Part shown: positions 27,850-36,991 of the stretch, piece by piece | Layout: every line of letters begins with the position of its first letter | Numbering within the stretch: the stretch's first letter is position 1 | NCBI GenBank assembly: GCA_009909065.1 | Contig: JAAANZ010000095.1 | Span: 1-64,000, forward strand | DNA: 64,000 nt | Direction of reading: 5' to 3' | Source of the DNA: Alphaproteobacteria bacterium | Lineage (GTDB): Bacteria > Pseudomonadota > Alphaproteobacteria > Caulobacterales > Hyphomonadaceae | The notes under the pieces: model-generated | What the model was told of the DNA's origin: nothing | The model's input: the letters and a program-made list of their open reading frames with translations, nothing else | Databases searched by the model: none | Made by a program: the position numbers and the translations under genes

Positions 27850-29127
27850 ATGACGACCACCAACACCGCGCAGGCCGAGGCGCCGGATGCCCATGCTGGA
27901 GACTACCGCCAGGTGCGTGACACCACAAAGCAACTCGCCGAGGGCTTGTCCGACGGCGATGCGACGGTCCAGTCGATGCCCGATGCCAGTCCGGCCAAGT
28001 GGCACCTGGCCCATACAAGCTGGTTTTTCGAGACCTTCCTGCTCCGCCCGCACCTTCCGGGCTATAACGTCTTCGACGAGACCTATGCCTATCTGTTCAA
28101 TTCCTATTATGAAGGCGCCGGCGAGCGTCATGACCGCCCCCGGCGCGGCCTGATTACCCAGCCTTCGCTCGACGAGGTGATGGTCTATCGCGGGCATGTC
28201 GATGCGGCGATGGAAGAGCTGCTTGCGGCGGGCGCGACGCGCAAGCTTGAGGAGCTCACCCGGCTGGGCCTGCACCATGAGCAACAGCATCAGGAATTGT
28301 TCCTGACCGATATCCTGCACCTTTTCGCGCAGAACCCCCTGAAGCCGGCTTTCCGCGATCCGCGCCCGCTGGCCCTGAACGCGGCCGCAGATGAGGTGCC
28401 GGACTGGTTCGACTATCCCGGCGGCATTGTCGAGATCGGCCATGATGGCGGCGGCTTCGCCTTCGACTGCGAGACCCCGCGCCACGAGGTTCTGCTGCGC
28501 CCGTTCCGGCTGGCCAGCCGGGCGGTCACGAATGCCGAATGGATCGCCTTCATCGAGGACGGGGGCTACGAAAACGCGTCCCTGTGGCTGTCCGACGGTA
28601 TCGCGGCAGTGCGCGAACAAGGCTGGTCGGCGCCACTTTACTGGCACAAGCAAGACGGCCAGTACTGGTCGATGACGCTGCGCGGCGATCAGCCTGTCGA
28701 TCCGCACGCGCCGGTCTGCCATGTCAGTTACTACGAGGCCGAAGCCTTCGCTGCCTGGGCCGGCAAACGCCTGCCGACAGAGGCCGAGTGGGAATTCGCC
28801 GCGGCAAGCCGCCCGGTCTCGGGCAATTTTGCCGGATCGGGCCGCTTGCGGCCCTCGCCCCAGACGGTCGATGGCGCCGCGGGGCCGGCCGGCCTGTTCG
28901 GCGATGTCTGGGAATGGACCGGCAGTGCGTTCCTGCCCTATCCCGGCTTCCAGCCCCTCGGAGGCACGGTCGGGGAATATAATGGCAAATTCATGAGCGG
29001 TCAGATGGTCCTGCGGGGCGGCAGCTGCGCCACGCCCGACGGTCATGTGCGCGCCAGCTACCGGAATTTCTTCCCGCCGGACACGCGCTGGCAGTTCTGC
29101 GGCCTCCGGCTGGCGGAAGACGCCTGA
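27850..29127 (+). CDS. egtB: Ergothioneine biosynthesis sulfoxide synthase EgtB
   Basis: The 425-aa non-haem iron enzyme couples hercynine with cysteine or gamma-glutamylcysteine and O2. The N-terminal DinB-type domain carries candidate iron ligands: a histidine near position 52-55 (WHLAH) and H143-x3-H147 (HEQQHQE). The C-terminal half is a formylglycine-generating/SUMF1-like domain ([30 protein letters not shown]). The start at 27850 (MTTTNTAQ) is chosen because GGAGG lies 5 nt upstream; the ATG at 27838 would place that site inside the gene. It is translationally coupled to egtD, the stop and start sharing one base. Confidence 0.94.
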   Translation: MTTTNTAQAEAPDAHAGDYRQVRDTTKQLAEGLSDGDATVQSMPDASPAKWHLAHTSWFFETFLLRPHLPGYNVFDETYAYLFNSYYEGAGERHDRPRRGLITQPSLDEVMVYRGHVDAAMEELLAAGATRKLEELTRLGLHHEQQHQELFLTDILHLFAQNPLKPAFRDPRPLALNAAADEVPDWFDYPGGIVEIGHDGGGFAFDCETPRHEVLLRPFRLASRAVTNAEWIAFIEDGGYENASLWLSDGIAAVREQGWSAPLYWHKQDGQYWSMTLRGDQPVDPHAPVCHVSYYEAEAFAAWAGKRLPTEAEWEFAAASRPVSGNFAGSGRLRPSPQTVDGAAGPAGLFGDVWEWTGSAFLPYPGFQPLGGTVGEYNGKFMSGQMVLRGGSCATPDGHVRASYRNFFPPDTRWQFCGLRLAEDA

Positions 29128-30071
29128 TGGGGCATGATTTTCTGCAGACCGCCGACCCGGCCTTCATCGAGAATGTGCGCACGGGCCTGGCACAGGCGCC
29201 GAAAGTGCTGTCATCGCGCTGGCTCTATGACGAGGCCGGATCCCGGCTTTTCGAGGAAATCACGCAGCTTCCCGAATACTATCCCACGCGCACCGAGACG
29301 GCGATCTTCAGGACACATGCCGGCGAGATGGCCGCGGCTGCCGGGCCGCGTGCCGTGCTTGTCGAGTATGGCGCCGGCGCGGCGGTAAAGACGCGGATCC
29401 TGCTGGACGCCCTTGAGGCGCCCTGCGCCTATGCCCCGCTCGATATTTCCGGAGAATTTCTCGAAACGGCCGCCGACGGGCTGCGCGCCGATTATCCCGG
29501 GCTGGAGATATTTCCCGTGACCGCGGACTTCATGACACCGACCGATCTTTCGAGCCTGCCCGACTGCGGCGGACGTCAGGTCGGTTTTTTCCCGGGCTCG
29601 ACGATTGGCAATCTCACCAATGACCAGATCGTCACCTTCCTGTCCGAGGCGCACCGCGCGCTGGGCGATGATGCGCGCTTCCTGCTGGGGGCCGATCTTC
29701 GCAAGTCGCCGGACATACTGGTGCCGGCCTATGACGATTCCAGCGGGGTGACCGCCGCGTTCAACCTCAATCTCCTGCGGCGCATCAATCGCGAGCTGGG
29801 CGGCGATTTCGACCTTTCGGCCTTTGCCCACGAGGCGCGCTGGAACGAGGCCGAAAGCCGGATCGAGATGCACCTCGTCAGCCTTTGCGACCAGGTGGCG
29901 CAAGCGGCCGGACAGCGTTTCGTCTTCAGGGCCGGAGAGACGATCCGCACGGAGATCTCGCGCAAGTTCGAGGCGCCCGCGCTGGATGCGCTTGCGAATG
30001 AAAGCGGCTGGCAGGTGCAGCGCACATGGCAGGATGAGGCGGGATTTTTCTGCGTGGCGCTGCTCTCCTGA
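29127..30071 (+). CDS. egtD: L-histidine N-alpha-methyltransferase EgtD
   Basis: The 314-aa SAM-dependent enzyme trimethylates histidine to hercynine, the first ergothioneine step. Visible elements: the conserved N-terminal stretch KVLSSRWLYDEAGSRLFEEI, the SAM site VEYGAGAAVKTRILL, and the FFPGSTIGNLT motif. Its start codon shares a base with the egtB stop (TGATG), so the genes form a coupled pair. No egtA, egtC or egtE lies next to them, so the route may use free cysteine and an unlinked lyase. The product is a thiol antioxidant. Confidence 0.95.
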   Translation: MGHDFLQTADPAFIENVRTGLAQAPKVLSSRWLYDEAGSRLFEEITQLPEYYPTRTETAIFRTHAGEMAAAAGPRAVLVEYGAGAAVKTRILLDALEAPCAYAPLDISGEFLETAADGLRADYPGLEIFPVTADFMTPTDLSSLPDCGGRQVGFFPGSTIGNLTNDQIVTFLSEAHRALGDDARFLLGADLRKSPDILVPAYDDSSGVTAAFNLNLLRRINRELGGDFDLSAFAHEARWNEAESRIEMHLVSLCDQVAQAAGQRFVFRAGETIRTEISRKFEAPALDALANESGWQVQRTWQDEAGFFCVALLS

Positions 30072-30083
30072 CATTCGCCCACG

Positions 30084-30112
30084 TTGACAGGAGGCGGGCT
30101 TCTGGTCCTTAA
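30084..30112 (+). promoter_or_regulatory. Possible promoter of the RyR/protease/muramidase operon
   Basis: TTGACA at 30084-30089 is a perfect -35 hexamer, 62 nt before the first gene. About 17-18 nt on lies CCTTAAC, a poor -10 match. A different sigma factor or an activator may be used. This is the only promoter-like element seen in the 80-bp gap after egtD. Confidence 0.35.
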
Positions 30113-30151
30113 CTTTCCGGTAAGGGGGCAGAACCGGACGGGGACCGGATC

Positions 30152-32194
30152 ATGGCGACAAGGAGCAATAGTCAGTCCCGCCCCGGGGCCTCACGGCGCC
30201 GGAGCGGTGCTTTGGGCAAGGTAAGGGATGTGCCGATCGGCGTTCTGGTCGGGCTTGGGATATTCGCCATTCTTCTCGCGCTCGCCGGCTGGCTCGTGGT
30301 GCTTGGCCCACAGGAAACCGGCCTTGGCCGGGTCGAGGAGGCGCTTTACCGCGCCATATCGGTCAACACGCTGTCGGAAATCTATTCCCGGCCCATAAGC
30401 GTCCAGGCCGATAACCCGCCGCCACCGGCTTACGGTATCGTTTTGCTCATGACGGCCCGCTGGGTGGGCGTTGTGGTCTTTTTCCTGACACTGGCCACGG
30501 TGGTGTTACGCCTTTTCTCGCAGAATCTTCTGACCTGGCGCGCACGGACCCGGTTCAGCCATCATATCGTCATCATCGGCGATCGTGAATTTGCCCGCCG
30601 GACGGCCGAGGAGGCCGTGCACAAGGGGCTTGAAGTGGTCCATTTCACGCCGGGTGGCCAGGAACTGGTGCGCGACGGCATCCTGACGCTCGACAGCGAT
30701 ATGGGCCTTTCGGAAATGCTGCGCCTGTCAGCGGCCCACAGGGCGCGCTCGGTCGTCTTTGCCCTTGAAGACAATGCCGAGAGCGCCAGCCTTGCTCGCC
30801 AGGTTTTCGACATGCCGGGTTTTTCCGCGGCTGCCGAACGCGCCCTCGGCCCGCACCTGTTCGTCTTCGTTGATGATGACTGGTTCGAACACCGCGAGGA
30901 GCTCAATTACGCCTTCCACAAGCTCGGCGATGTCGGTGATGTGGCCAATGACGGGCGACCTGACAGCGTGGTCGAGATTATTTCCGAAAGCCGCTGCGCC
31001 GCGCGCGCCGTATTGGGCGCGCATCCGCTTTTCACGCTTCAGGAAGGCGGCCTACAGCACACGCTGCTGGTCGGTTTCGGGGCCATGGGCGAGGCGTTGC
31101 TGACGGAGATCTGCGAGACACAGCGCGTCGATCCCGATCGCAGGCAGCATATCACGGTAATCGACCCTGACCCGGCGAGCTGGGAGCGGTTCGAGCGTCG
31201 CTGCCCGTATTGGCGCAGCGTTTTCGACGGAGAATTCCTCCCCCGCCGGCTCGACGGACTGGGGGAGGATGTCGGGCCGTTTCTCGATCGCCTGCGCGCG
31301 GCGCCGCTCACCGCGGCCTTCGTGGCGACCGGCGAGAGGGAAAATTCGACCATGAATGCTGCGCGCCTGAAACAGATCCTCGACAAGCATGCCGATGAGG
31401 GACGCCTGCCGGAAAGGGATCTGTGCTTTCCCATCTTTACCTGTGAGCGCGGCGGGGCCGGCGGCGCCGCGCTGCCGGCCCACAGGCAGGTGGAAGCGCT
31501 CGCCGGCGGCAGCGTGATGGAACGCCTGGCGATCATCCCCTTCGGCTCCTGGCGGGAAGTCGTGTCCGCCTCGCGCGTCCTGGAGGAAAAGCCCGATAGC
31601 GCCGCCTTCCTCATCCACTCGGTGCATAACGCGCTCTACAGTGATGATAAGCCCACGAACTGGAGCTGCGTGCCCGAGGTCAATAGATACTCCAGCCGCT
31701 CGGCCGCCAATTTCGTGCCTGCCCTCATCCATGCGGCGGGCTATGACCTCGGCGCCTGGCTGGCCGAAAGCGCGCCTGAACCGCCGAGCGTGAACCATCT
31801 TCCCCGGATCGCGCCGGGCCATGTGCTGGCCGAGGGCGCAAGCGAACTGGTCTATCTCGCGCGCCTGGAGCATGCCCGCTGGTGCGCCGAGCGCTGGCTT
31901 CGCGGTTTCCGTTTCGACACGGTCAAGGACAAGGAACGCAAGCGTCATCCCGACCTCGTGGCCTTCGAGGCGCTGCCCGACCGCGCGCGCACCTACAATA
32001 TCCGCTATATCGCGGAGCTTTCCAGCTGGCTGCTGCCTCAGGCGGGCGGCGCGCTTGCCGGTCCGCGGAAAGGCGCCCGGCGGATCATCATGAGGCCGAG
32101 CGACATGGGCCGGATGGCCGCGGCCGACCTGCCCGTTCGCGATCATGACGCTGATCGTGTCATCGATACCGAAAAGGACATGGAAGATGCCTGA
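30152..32194 (+). CDS. Two-TM RCK-like membrane protein with C-terminal RyR domain (gene A)
   Basis: The 680-aa protein has two TM helices (about 28-52 and 95-121) joined by a periplasmic loop with a pore-helix-like stretch (EEALYRAISVNT) but no TVGYG-type selectivity filter. Two RCK/TrkA-N-like Rossmann domains follow: about 136-290 (IVIIGDREFARR, nucleotide loop degenerate) and about 302-470 (LLVGFGAMGEA, intact GFGAMG at 308-313). A RyR domain lies at about 565-617 (LARLEHARWCAERW, then KDKERKRHPDLV and RARTYN). It is likely a membrane-anchored sensor of a ligand or nucleotide. GGGGA precedes the start by 7 nt. Its last 8 nt overlap gene B. Domain calls are from sequence memory; the function is inferred. 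Confidence 0.85.
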   Translation: MATRSNSQSRPGASRRRSGALGKVRDVPIGVLVGLGIFAILLALAGWLVVLGPQETGLGRVEEALYRAISVNTLSEIYSRPISVQADNPPPPAYGIVLLMTARWVGVVVFFLTLATVVLRLFSQNLLTWRARTRFSHHIVIIGDREFARRTAEEAVHKGLEVVHFTPGGQELVRDGILTLDSDMGLSEMLRLSAAHRARSVVFALEDNAESASLARQVFDMPGFSAAAERALGPHLFVFVDDDWFEHREELNYAFHKLGDVGDVANDGRPDSVVEIISESRCAARAVLGAHPLFTLQEGGLQHTLLVGFGAMGEALLTEICETQRVDPDRRQHITVIDPDPASWERFERRCPYWRSVFDGEFLPRRLDGLGEDVGPFLDRLRAAPLTAAFVATGERENSTMNAARLKQILDKHADEGRLPERDLCFPIFTCERGGAGGAALPAHRQVEALAGGSVMERLAIIPFGSWREVVSASRVLEEKPDSAAFLIHSVHNALYSDDKPTNWSCVPEVNRYSSRSAANFVPALIHAAGYDLGAWLAESAPEPPSVNHLPRIAPGHVLAEGASELVYLARLEHARWCAERWLRGFRFDTVKDKERKRHPDLVAFEALPDRARTYNIRYIAELSSWLLPQAGGALAGPRKGARRIIMRPSDMGRMAAADLPVRDHDADRVIDTEKDMEDA

Positions 32195-33953
32195 CAAAGC
32201 GGCGCGGATCCCGGGTGAGGACGCCAGCCTTGTCCGCCTTGACGGCACGGATGCCCCGGTCTTCACGCCCGGCGAGACCTATATATCGATCGTGATCCGG
32301 CGGATCAGCCTGAAACACGGGCGCGGCGGGCTGCGCAAATACGGGCCTTATGTCTATGGCGTCCTTGGACAGACCAGTTTCGACGAGCCCATCGAGCTGG
32401 CCGGCGTTTTTTCGCCGGCCCGTGAAGAGGATATTTTCGCGGGCGCCTCGCTCGTGCCCGGCTCACAGGTCGGCGCGCCGGTCGGCCAGGTCGAGGTCCG
32501 GCCCGGCCTTGGCCCGATGCAGGCCGAGAGCTTTCGCCGACTCGACCCGATGGTCCTGGTCGATCGCCAGCTTACCCCGCGCATGGTCTATCACGGGGCC
32601 GGCCCGATCGAGATCGGCTTCGGCGCGGTGCAGCAAAAGGACCCGCTCGCCGATACGCTCGGCCTGATCGAGGAAGTCGTCAAGTCACCGGTGGCGCAGT
32701 TCGTTTCGGCCATCGTGCCGCCCCTCGGCGCGCTAGCGGGCGCGGATCTCACCGGCACGGTGCGCCGGCTTTTCGGGCGCCTGGAACATGAAAAGGGCAC
32801 TGAAAGGCTCGCGGTGATCTCCACGAACCTTTCGGAACTCATGGGTGGGGACGGACAGCTGCATGCCGGCACATATGCCCTGATCGCCGGGCGGGGACAG
32901 GCAGCCGGCCTGCAGTTCGACGAAAAGCGCAAGACGATTGTCGATGCCCAGGGCCGGGAGTTTGTCGATGCGCCCTATGTGGCCTTCGACCTGCAATGTG
33001 AAACCACACGCCCGGACTGGGGCAGTGTGCCGGATGTCAATTCCGCCTGGCGCGCGCTGGAGGCCGAGGCGACGGACGGCGATCCGGCGCAGGCGCTGGA
33101 GGCGTTCCGCCGCGCGGTCTATCTCTCGCCCGACCTGGTGCCGGAGGATGGCCGGCGACTTCAAAAGGCCGCCCGGCGCAAGATCTCGCCCCTGCTCAGC
33201 GGCGCGGAATTCTTCCATATCCCGAAGCTCGGGCGTATCGGCGAGGCGCTCAAATCGACCTATGACGAGGTGATGGCCAGCGAAGTGGGCCGCGCGCGCG
33301 ACGAATGGGACCGTTTTCATCGCTGCCATGAGGTCATGCGGATCAATGAAGGCGGTTATGTCGATCATCCCGACGATCCCGGCGGGGCGACGAACAAGGG
33401 CGTGACGCAGCGCACTTATGAGGCCTGGCGGCGGCGCCAGGGCCTGCCGGCGCGCCATGTGCGCGATATCAGCGAGCCCGAAGTGCTTCAGATCTATTTC
33501 GAGGGCTATTGGCGGGCGGGCCATTGCCATCGCATGCCGGGCGATGCCGCCGCGCTCGTCCTGTTCGATGCCTGCGTCAATCACGGGCTGAGGCCGGCGA
33601 TGAAATTCATCCAGCGCGGGGCCGGCCTGCCGCCGCGCGAGGTCGACGGGCTGTTCGGTCCGCGCACCCTGCGCGCGGTCCAGTCGAGCGATCCGACCCT
33701 TCTGATTCAGCGTGCGCTCGATGCGCGCTGGCACTTTTTCGAAAAGATCATGCGGCGCAATCCGCGGCTGGAGAGTTTCCGCGGCGGCTGGCGCGCCCGG
33801 GTGGACCGGATGCGCGGTGTCGCCCGCAGTTGGCTGACCGGCCAGGAAAGTGCGGTGGCGCCGCTTCCCGTGCTGAAACCGGAAGGGATCACGCCGCCGG
33901 TGCTCAGGGGGATTTCCGGAGCCAGCGCCGCAGCGGGGGAGCCAGGCGAATGA
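32187..33953 (+). CDS. GH108 muramidase with unrecognised N-terminal region (gene B)
   Basis: The 588-aa protein has a C-terminal half matching GH108 N-acetylmuramidases of phage-endolysin or secretion-activator type: E388 in NEGGYVDHPDDPGGATNKG is the expected catalytic acid, followed by the helical core to about 470 and a peptidoglycan-binding-3 region at about 478-545 (VDGLFGPRTLRAVQ). Residues 1 to about 275 form a beta-rich domain not recognised. Residues 280-330 look helical, TPR-like (AQALEAFRRAVYLSPDLVPEDGRRLQ). There is no signal peptide or TM helix, so the lysin would be held in the cytosol unless exported another way. AAGGA lies 8 nt before the ATG, inside gene A. It overlaps gene C by ATGA. 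Confidence 0.85.
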   Translation: MPDKAARIPGEDASLVRLDGTDAPVFTPGETYISIVIRRISLKHGRGGLRKYGPYVYGVLGQTSFDEPIELAGVFSPAREEDIFAGASLVPGSQVGAPVGQVEVRPGLGPMQAESFRRLDPMVLVDRQLTPRMVYHGAGPIEIGFGAVQQKDPLADTLGLIEEVVKSPVAQFVSAIVPPLGALAGADLTGTVRRLFGRLEHEKGTERLAVISTNLSELMGGDGQLHAGTYALIAGRGQAAGLQFDEKRKTIVDAQGREFVDAPYVAFDLQCETTRPDWGSVPDVNSAWRALEAEATDGDPAQALEAFRRAVYLSPDLVPEDGRRLQKAARRKISPLLSGAEFFHIPKLGRIGEALKSTYDEVMASEVGRARDEWDRFHRCHEVMRINEGGYVDHPDDPGGATNKGVTQRTYEAWRRRQGLPARHVRDISEPEVLQIYFEGYWRAGHCHRMPGDAAALVLFDACVNHGLRPAMKFIQRGAGLPPREVDGLFGPRTLRAVQSSDPTLLIQRALDARWHFFEKIMRRNPRLESFRGGWRARVDRMRGVARSWLTGQESAVAPLPVLKPEGITPPVLRGISGASAAAGEPGE

Positions 33954-36900
33954 CTATCGACACCATGATCGACCCGGCCGAGGAGCGTCGTGAATTCGAA
34001 GCGGCGCGCAGCGCTGTCATGATGCTCGGGCGCGAGCAGTCTCGGCTGGATTCCATCGAGACCGTGGCGCGGCTGGTCAGCGAGGCCGACGATCTCGGAG
34101 CGGAGGGCGCCGAGGAACTCTTCAATATTGCCAAGGCCCTGCAGAAGCGCCGGGCTTTCGCCCTCTTGCTGGTCCTGTGCCTGCTCGCGCGCCAGTCGGG
34201 GCTGGGCTCGGCGAAGCTCCGGCAGCGCGAAGTCCAGGCGCTGATCGAGCTGGGCCGGCTTGAGGAGGCGGTGCGCGCGGCGCGCGCACTTGCCGGGGCC
34301 ACGGCGTCGGCTGCACCGGACGACCCTCAAGCGAAAGAGGATTACGAGCTCTGGGAGGCGGCCAATGGAAATATCGGGCGGGCCTACAAGCAGGCCTATG
34401 TCAATGCGAGCCGGTCGCCGGACGCGCCGCCCCGACCGGATCCGCAGGATTTGAAAGCCGCGTTCGATACGTATTTCAGCGTCTGGGAACGCAACCCCGG
34501 CCCCTCGACCACTTACCATGCCATCAATGCGGCCGCGCTGATGATGCGAGGCGTGCGCGATGAGGCCCTTGGCCGTCCGGGCGACTTTTCCTGGGTCGAC
34601 CGCGAGAAGGCGCGCGAGCTGGCCGAGGCGATATTGCGCATCCATGAGGAGGATCTGCGCGGCGCTCTCTCGCCGGGCGGGGGTGGCGGCACCGATGTCT
34701 GGACACTGGCCACCTGCGGGGAGGCTTATCTCGTCCTCGACCTGATGGACGATGCGGCGCTGTGCTACGGCGCCTATGCCGGGCTCAGCACGGCGGATGC
34801 GTTCGAAATCGGCTCGTCATTGCGCCAGTTGCAGGAGGTCTGGCAGTTCGAGGGCGGCAACCAGGATGCCGGCGGCAGGTTGGTGCGCCTCCTGAAGACG
34901 GCGCTGATAAATCTCCAGACAGCCTCGGGCGGCCCGCCTGCCAATGACATCCAGACCGACAGCGTCGTTCTCAGCCCGACCGAGGCCGGATTGATCCAGC
35001 GCGAGCTGGAGGAAAGATCCGGCGCGGAGGCCGACGGGCCGGATGGCTATGAGGCCTATTTCGACAAGCGCGGCTCCACGCGCACCGAAGGCCGCATGAT
35101 GGATATTCAGCGGATCAGCGGGGCCTTGCGCCGCGCGCAGAGTATCTGTGCGATCGAAGCGCTCTGCGACGGCGAATGGCAGCGCATGGGAACCGGTTTC
35201 CTGGTGCGTGGCGAGGCGCTGCACGCGGCCTGGGCCGGTGAGACGCTGATTGTCAGCAACCATCATGTCGTCAGCCAGATGGATGGGGCCCTGTCGAGTT
35301 CCTATCGGCGCTGCCGTGCGAATTTCATCGAGTATGACCCCGTGATGCAGGCGGAAAGGGAGTCTCCGGTCCTGTTCGAGGGCGTGCTCTGGCGATCGGG
35401 CGAGCGCGCTCATGACGTGGCGGTGATCAGGCCGCGCACGGCCCTGCCAAGGGCGGCCCTGCCGCTGGAGCCTCATGACGTGTCACCCTATTTGCCACCG
35501 CGCCCGCATCTCGGCATGGATGGCACGAACATGCATGTCGTGATTCTCGGCTTTCCCGGCGGGGGCGATCTCAGCTTTTCCTATGGTGACGAATTGCTGC
35601 TCGACCATGACGCCTGCGATCCGGGCGTTGCCCCCGACCCCGACCGGACGCCGCAGGGCCGGCCGGTGCGCCTGCATTACCGCACGCCGAGCCAGCCGGG
35701 CAGCTCGGGCAGTCCCGTCTTCCGGGCCGGCGACTGGAGCCTTGTCGGCGTTCACCATCGCGGCCAGCCCGATTGCCGCCGGCTGGCTCCGCGGGACGGC
35801 ACGTATGAGGCGAATGAAGGCATCTGGCTGCCCTCGATCATTGCCGCGATCGGCAAGGCCAGCCTGACCGCCGGTGAGGGCGCGCCGACACAGGCCGATC
35901 CGCAATCGCCGGATGACACGCCTCAGGCCCCCTCGCCGCAGGGTGAATGGCTCACGCTGCCGGCCTCCGCCTATGGAGCCGTGCAGGGGGTTTTCTCTGA
36001 TGGCGCCGCGACGCAGGCGCCGCAGGCGGATGAGCATCGCGGGGCGCCGGCCGGGGGCAATATGGTCTTCGGGCGCAGGATCGGCCCGCCGCCGGAACCG
36101 GCCGCGCCCCCCGCCCCGGCCATGCCTTCGAAACTGGAGATTCCCGGCCGCGCGGTTGTCATGCCCCAGGACTCCCCGGAAATCTTTCATCGCCACTTGC
36201 GGACCGGGAAATTCCATGGCGACCTGGAGACGTTTCGCCTCAAGACTCAGGGTTTCGAAACCGTCATAGGGGACGACAACCGCACCCAGATCCATGAAAC
36301 GGCCAGCGATCCCTTCCGGATGATCTGCTCGCTGACGGTTCACTGGGCGAACATGGCGCCGACGGCGGGGACGGGTTTCCTGATCGGCCAGCGCATTCTC
36401 CTGACAGCCGGCCATTGCGTGTTGCCGGGGCCGGGCTATCCCGACCCGACAGCGATCGAGATCCGTCCCGGTCGGGCCGGGCCGCGAGAGCCTTTCGCCG
36501 AAGATCTCGGCCTCGTGCATGCCGAGCGGATCTCGCTGCACGCAAACTGGTCGAATGGCTTCGATCCGCGCTTCGATGTGGGTGCGATTCACCTGAACAC
36601 GGCCATCGGCGAGGCCCTTGGCTGGTTCCGGGTCGGTGTGCGCAGCCCTGATGAATTGCGCCGGCGCTGGGCTCATGTGACGGGATATCCCGGCGACAAG
36701 ATCACGCCGCTGGCCTCGGGCGAGGAGCTGTATGCCGCCGAACAGTGGCACCATGCCACGCCCATAAGCGAGGTCCATGACGGGCGTGTGTACTATCCGG
36801 CCGACACGTTTGCCGGCCAGAGCGGGGCGCCCGTCTATATCCTGGAGGAAGACGGACGCCCGACTGTTGTCGGTGTCCACGCATACGGGACGGGACCAAA

Positions 36901-36991
36901 TGCTGGCCAGCTCGCCATGGAAAACAATTCGGCGGCCTGGATCGATCCGGCTATGTTGCAGGTCATTTCCGACTGGAGGAGCATTGCATGA
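33950..36991 (+). CDS. TRAFs-binding/TPR-like protein with two trypsin-like protease domains (gene C)
   Basis: The 1013-aa protein has a helical N-terminal region (about 15-320) resembling the MAP3K TRAFs-binding/DUF4071 family (NIGRAYKQAY, TTYHAINAAALMM, VWTLATCGEAYLVLDLMDDAALCYGAYAGL). A first S1-type protease domain follows at about 385-635 with H439 (SNHHVV), D489 (HDVAVI) and S586 (GSSGSP). A proline-rich linker spans about 640-735. A second, V8-like protease domain at about 785-1010 has H822 (TAGHCV), D876 (FDVGAIHL) and S958 (GQSGAP). Both triads look intact. No signal peptide, so it is cytosolic. GGGGAG lies 8 nt before the ATG at 33950; the frame is open earlier but overlaps gene B. 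It ends in an ATGA overlap with gene D. Confidence 0.88.
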   Translation: MTIDTMIDPAEERREFEAARSAVMMLGREQSRLDSIETVARLVSEADDLGAEGAEELFNIAKALQKRRAFALLLVLCLLARQSGLGSAKLRQREVQALIELGRLEEAVRAARALAGATASAAPDDPQAKEDYELWEAANGNIGRAYKQAYVNASRSPDAPPRPDPQDLKAAFDTYFSVWERNPGPSTTYHAINAAALMMRGVRDEALGRPGDFSWVDREKARELAEAILRIHEEDLRGALSPGGGGGTDVWTLATCGEAYLVLDLMDDAALCYGAYAGLSTADAFEIGSSLRQLQEVWQFEGGNQDAGGRLVRLLKTALINLQTASGGPPANDIQTDSVVLSPTEAGLIQRELEERSGAEADGPDGYEAYFDKRGSTRTEGRMMDIQRISGALRRAQSICAIEALCDGEWQRMGTGFLVRGEALHAAWAGETLIVSNHHVVSQMDGALSSSYRRCRANFIEYDPVMQAERESPVLFEGVLWRSGERAHDVAVIRPRTALPRAALPLEPHDVSPYLPPRPHLGMDGTNMHVVILGFPGGGDLSFSYGDELLLDHDACDPGVAPDPDRTPQGRPVRLHYRTPSQPGSSGSPVFRAGDWSLVGVHHRGQPDCRRLAPRDGTYEANEGIWLPSIIAAIGKASLTAGEGAPTQADPQSPDDTPQAPSPQGEWLTLPASAYGAVQGVFSDGAATQAPQADEHRGAPAGGNMVFGRRIGPPPEPAAPPAPAMPSKLEIPGRAVVMPQDSPEIFHRHLRTGKFHGDLETFRLKTQGFETVIGDDNRTQIHETASDPFRMICSLTVHWANMAPTAGTGFLIGQRILLTAGHCVLPGPGYPDPTAIEIRPGRAGPREPFAEDLGLVHAERISLHANWSNGFDPRFDVGAIHLNTAIGEALGWFRVGVRSPDELRRRWAHVTGYPGDKITPLASGEELYAAEQWHHATPISEVHDGRVYYPADTFAGQSGAPVYILEEDGRPTVVGVHAYGTGPNAGQLAMENNSAAWIDPAMLQVISDWRSIA

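Noticed and set aside
27835-29046. 403-codon open frame on the - strand opposite egtB
   Set aside because: EgtB on the + strand has clear catalytic motifs; the reverse frame has none.
30360-30520. Gene A as a potassium channel
   Set aside because: No T-x-G-Y-G selectivity filter between the two TM helices.
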